From positions 62,001 through 126,000 of the forward strand of contig NZ_FMYB01000008.1 of assembly GCF_900104155.1 (NCBI RefSeq): a stretch of DNA of 64,000 bases, in the 5' to 3' direction. The stretch is from Butyrivibrio sp. INlla16. Lineage in GTDB: Bacteria > Bacillota > Clostridia > Lachnospirales > Lachnospiraceae. Shown here one piece after another: positions 62,536-64,000 of this stretch (the stretch's first letter is position 1; each line of letters opens with the position of its first letter). The notes below the pieces were generated by a model that was not told the DNA's origin, made no database searches, and worked only from the letters and a program-made list of their open reading frames with translations. Both the position numbers and the translations under genes were made by a program.

Positions 62536-64000
62536 ATGAAACTTCACAGTAAGAGCGGACTTACAAGAGTTGCAATTATCGGCGGTATTATAGTCGTTGC
62601 AATAATGATCATAGGAACATTATGGATGGGGCAGAGTGCGAGCAAAGACACGGAAAACGCGGTCAAAACAGTCAGCCTCCTCTATCTTGATGAGCTTGCG
62701 GGCAGAAGGGAACAGGTTGTTGCGTCCACCCTTAGTAACTATGTCAGTGACCTTGATACTGCGATAGGACTTATTGAAAAAACTGATTTGGAAAGCGTGG
62801 AGAGTCTTCAGGCTTATCAGTTTAGAATGAAGCAGCTCTACAAACTTGAAAAATTCGCTTTTGTTGATGAAGAAGGAATTATTTATACCTCACGCGGCAC
62901 CAGGACGGATATAGATTTGTATTCCTTTAATCATAAGACTCTTTCGGAGCCTGAGATTTCCATAAAAAATGCAGACGGAAACAATAAGAAGATCATCATC
63001 GCCGTTCCGATCGACAGACTAAAACTGGAAAAACACACCCTTATTGTCTGCTTCATGGAGATGGATATAAATAATTTTCTTGATAAGGTTTCACTTCAGG
63101 CTAATGACAGTTCCGCTACTTTTTGTAATCTGTATGCCGCTGACGGAAGCAGCCTCACGGGAGCGGTTCTGGGCGGACTTGCAGCGGATAAGAATATTCT
63201 CACGGCGCTTGAATCAGCCAAGTTTGATGAGGGATATTCCATTGAGGAAATGCGCAGGTGCTTTGCTGAAGATACTGAGGGAATAGCTTCATTTACCTAC
63301 AACGGAGTAAAAGAAACTATCGCTTTCGTACCGGTGCACGGAACCGACTGGGTGCTTACGTACCTCATAAGAGAGAGCGTTATCACCGAGCAGATAAATA
63401 CAATTTCTCAGGGCATAATCATCAGAAGCCTTATACAGTCTATTCTTACGGCAGCTGTAATGATTGCCCTCCTTGTAATAATGATCACCCAGACAAAAAG
63501 GACAGCGAAGCTCGCGGCAGAACAGGAGAGCTCTGAAATACTTCAGCAGGAACTTGAGGAGAGGATCGCTCTCCAGGATGAGCTCATTGCCCAGGAAAAA
63601 GTGCGTACGCAGCAGGATAAGATGATAAACGCACTGGCTTCGGATTACCGCAGTGTTTATTATGTTGATCTTGAGAATAACAATGCAATCTGCTACAGAG
63701 GAGATGAAAATCACGAAGATGACATCTGTGAAGGTGACCGGTTCAACTTTAGTGAAAAATTCACAGAGTATGCTGAGTCTTTTGTCGCAGAAGAATATCG
63801 CCAGGGCTTTATTGATTTCATAAAGCCTGAAAATATAAAGCAGGCGCTGGAAAAAGAGCCAATTATAGCCTACAGATATCTTGTAAAGAAAAACGGCGAA
63901 GAGACCTATGAGATGCTCCGTATGGCAGGTGTCGGACATCCGGGGGATGCTCAGGATAACAAGATTCATGCAGTGGGAGCAGGCTTCTCAGATATAGATG
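62536..64000 (+). CDS. Membrane sensor protein, 3' truncated by window end
   Basis: At least 488 residues, open to the last base. A membrane segment near 13-33, a Cache-like extracellular sensor of about 250 residues, a second segment near 293-315, a coiled coil rich in Glu and Gln (320-365) and a PAS-like region starting LASDYRSVYYVDLENN near 372. The output domain is missing; a histidine kinase or a GGDEF/EAL enzyme is equally possible. ATG at 62536 has AAGG just upstream; GTG at 62521 is an alternative. Confidence 0.82.
   Translation, partial: MKLHSKSGLTRVAIIGGIIVVAIMIIGTLWMGQSASKDTENAVKTVSLLYLDELAGRREQVVASTLSNYVSDLDTAIGLIEKTDLESVESLQAYQFRMKQLYKLEKFAFVDEEGIIYTSRGTRTDIDLYSFNHKTLSEPEISIKNADGNNKKIIIAVPIDRLKLEKHTLIVCFMEMDINNFLDKVSLQANDSSATFCNLYAADGSSLTGAVLGGLAADKNILTALESAKFDEGYSIEEMRRCFAEDTEGIASFTYNGVKETIAFVPVHGTDWVLTYLIRESVITEQINTISQGIIIRSLIQSILTAAVMIALLVIMITQTKRTAKLAAEQESSEILQQELEERIALQDELIAQEKVRTQQDKMINALASDYRSVYYVDLENNNAICYRGDENHEDDICEGDRFNFSEKFTEYAESFVAEEYRQGFIDFIKPENIKQALEKEPIIAYRYLVKKNGEETYEMLRMAGVGHPGDAQDNKIHAVGAGFSDID

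Overview
The window looks like chromosome from an anaerobic, motile, plant-polysaccharide-using member of the clostridia, most likely Lachnospiraceae near Butyrivibrio or Pseudobutyrivibrio. The signs are a SCIFF peptide gene (47413-47562) with its radical-SAM maturase, oxygen-sensitive Fe-S proteins, a T-box in front of metG, an FMN riboswitch in front of ribU, a fused SecDF, hexuronate and xyloside catabolism, two AraC-type sugar regulators and many chemotaxis and GGDEF proteins. The genus is inference; I could not run a search.

Layout. 1-6954 is the 3' end of a nonribosomal peptide synthetase (A-PCP-E-C-A-PCP-TE). 6976-10333 is a CUT1/Lpl-type ABC importer (permease, lipoprotein, permease) without its own ATPase, with an AraC regulator (10370-11260, minus). 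11381-14228 is uxuA-uxuB for hexuronates, followed by a hydrogenase-domain relic. 14607-19948 holds an acidic lipoprotein, T-box-metG and an anchored histidine acid phosphatase. 19990-21945 is a small redox cluster (DUF1858, ferredoxin, membrane Fe-S protein, C_GCAxxG_C_C protein) split by a striking array of 52-bp units. 21998-24353 holds a PfkB kinase, a flavodoxin and a second AraC regulator. 24533-28453 has a 30-codon ORF, a SpoIIE-type phosphatase and the FMN-riboswitch ribU-creatininase operon. 28546-33552 has DUF6465-ParA, a GH39 enzyme, an unassigned two-gene unit with a U32-like protein, a 231-bp nested inverted repeat and a broken Rpn-type gene. 33621-39375 holds serine dehydratase, larC and tldD/pmbA. 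39476-42662 is a GGDEF protein facing a chemoreceptor. After a 122-bp near-perfect palindrome (42781-42902) come hisS, a MATE exporter, a CorC/CNNM protein, SCIFF and its maturase, secDF, recJ, murE, priA and def. The last part is a chemoreceptor with a frameshift near its start, a membrane GGDEF protein, a PLP decarboxylase and a sensor protein cut by the window end.

How the parts work together. Transporter, AraC, uxuAB and GH39 fit uptake and breakdown of xylan- or uronate-derived sugars. The second half is mostly housekeeping (translation, wall, replication restart, secretion) mixed with signalling genes. The features least explained by known families are non-coding: the 52-bp array at 20321-20590, the foldback repeats at 32557-32787 and 42781-42902, and a double-headed REP-like element lying just before three start codons (uxuB, sdaAA, def).
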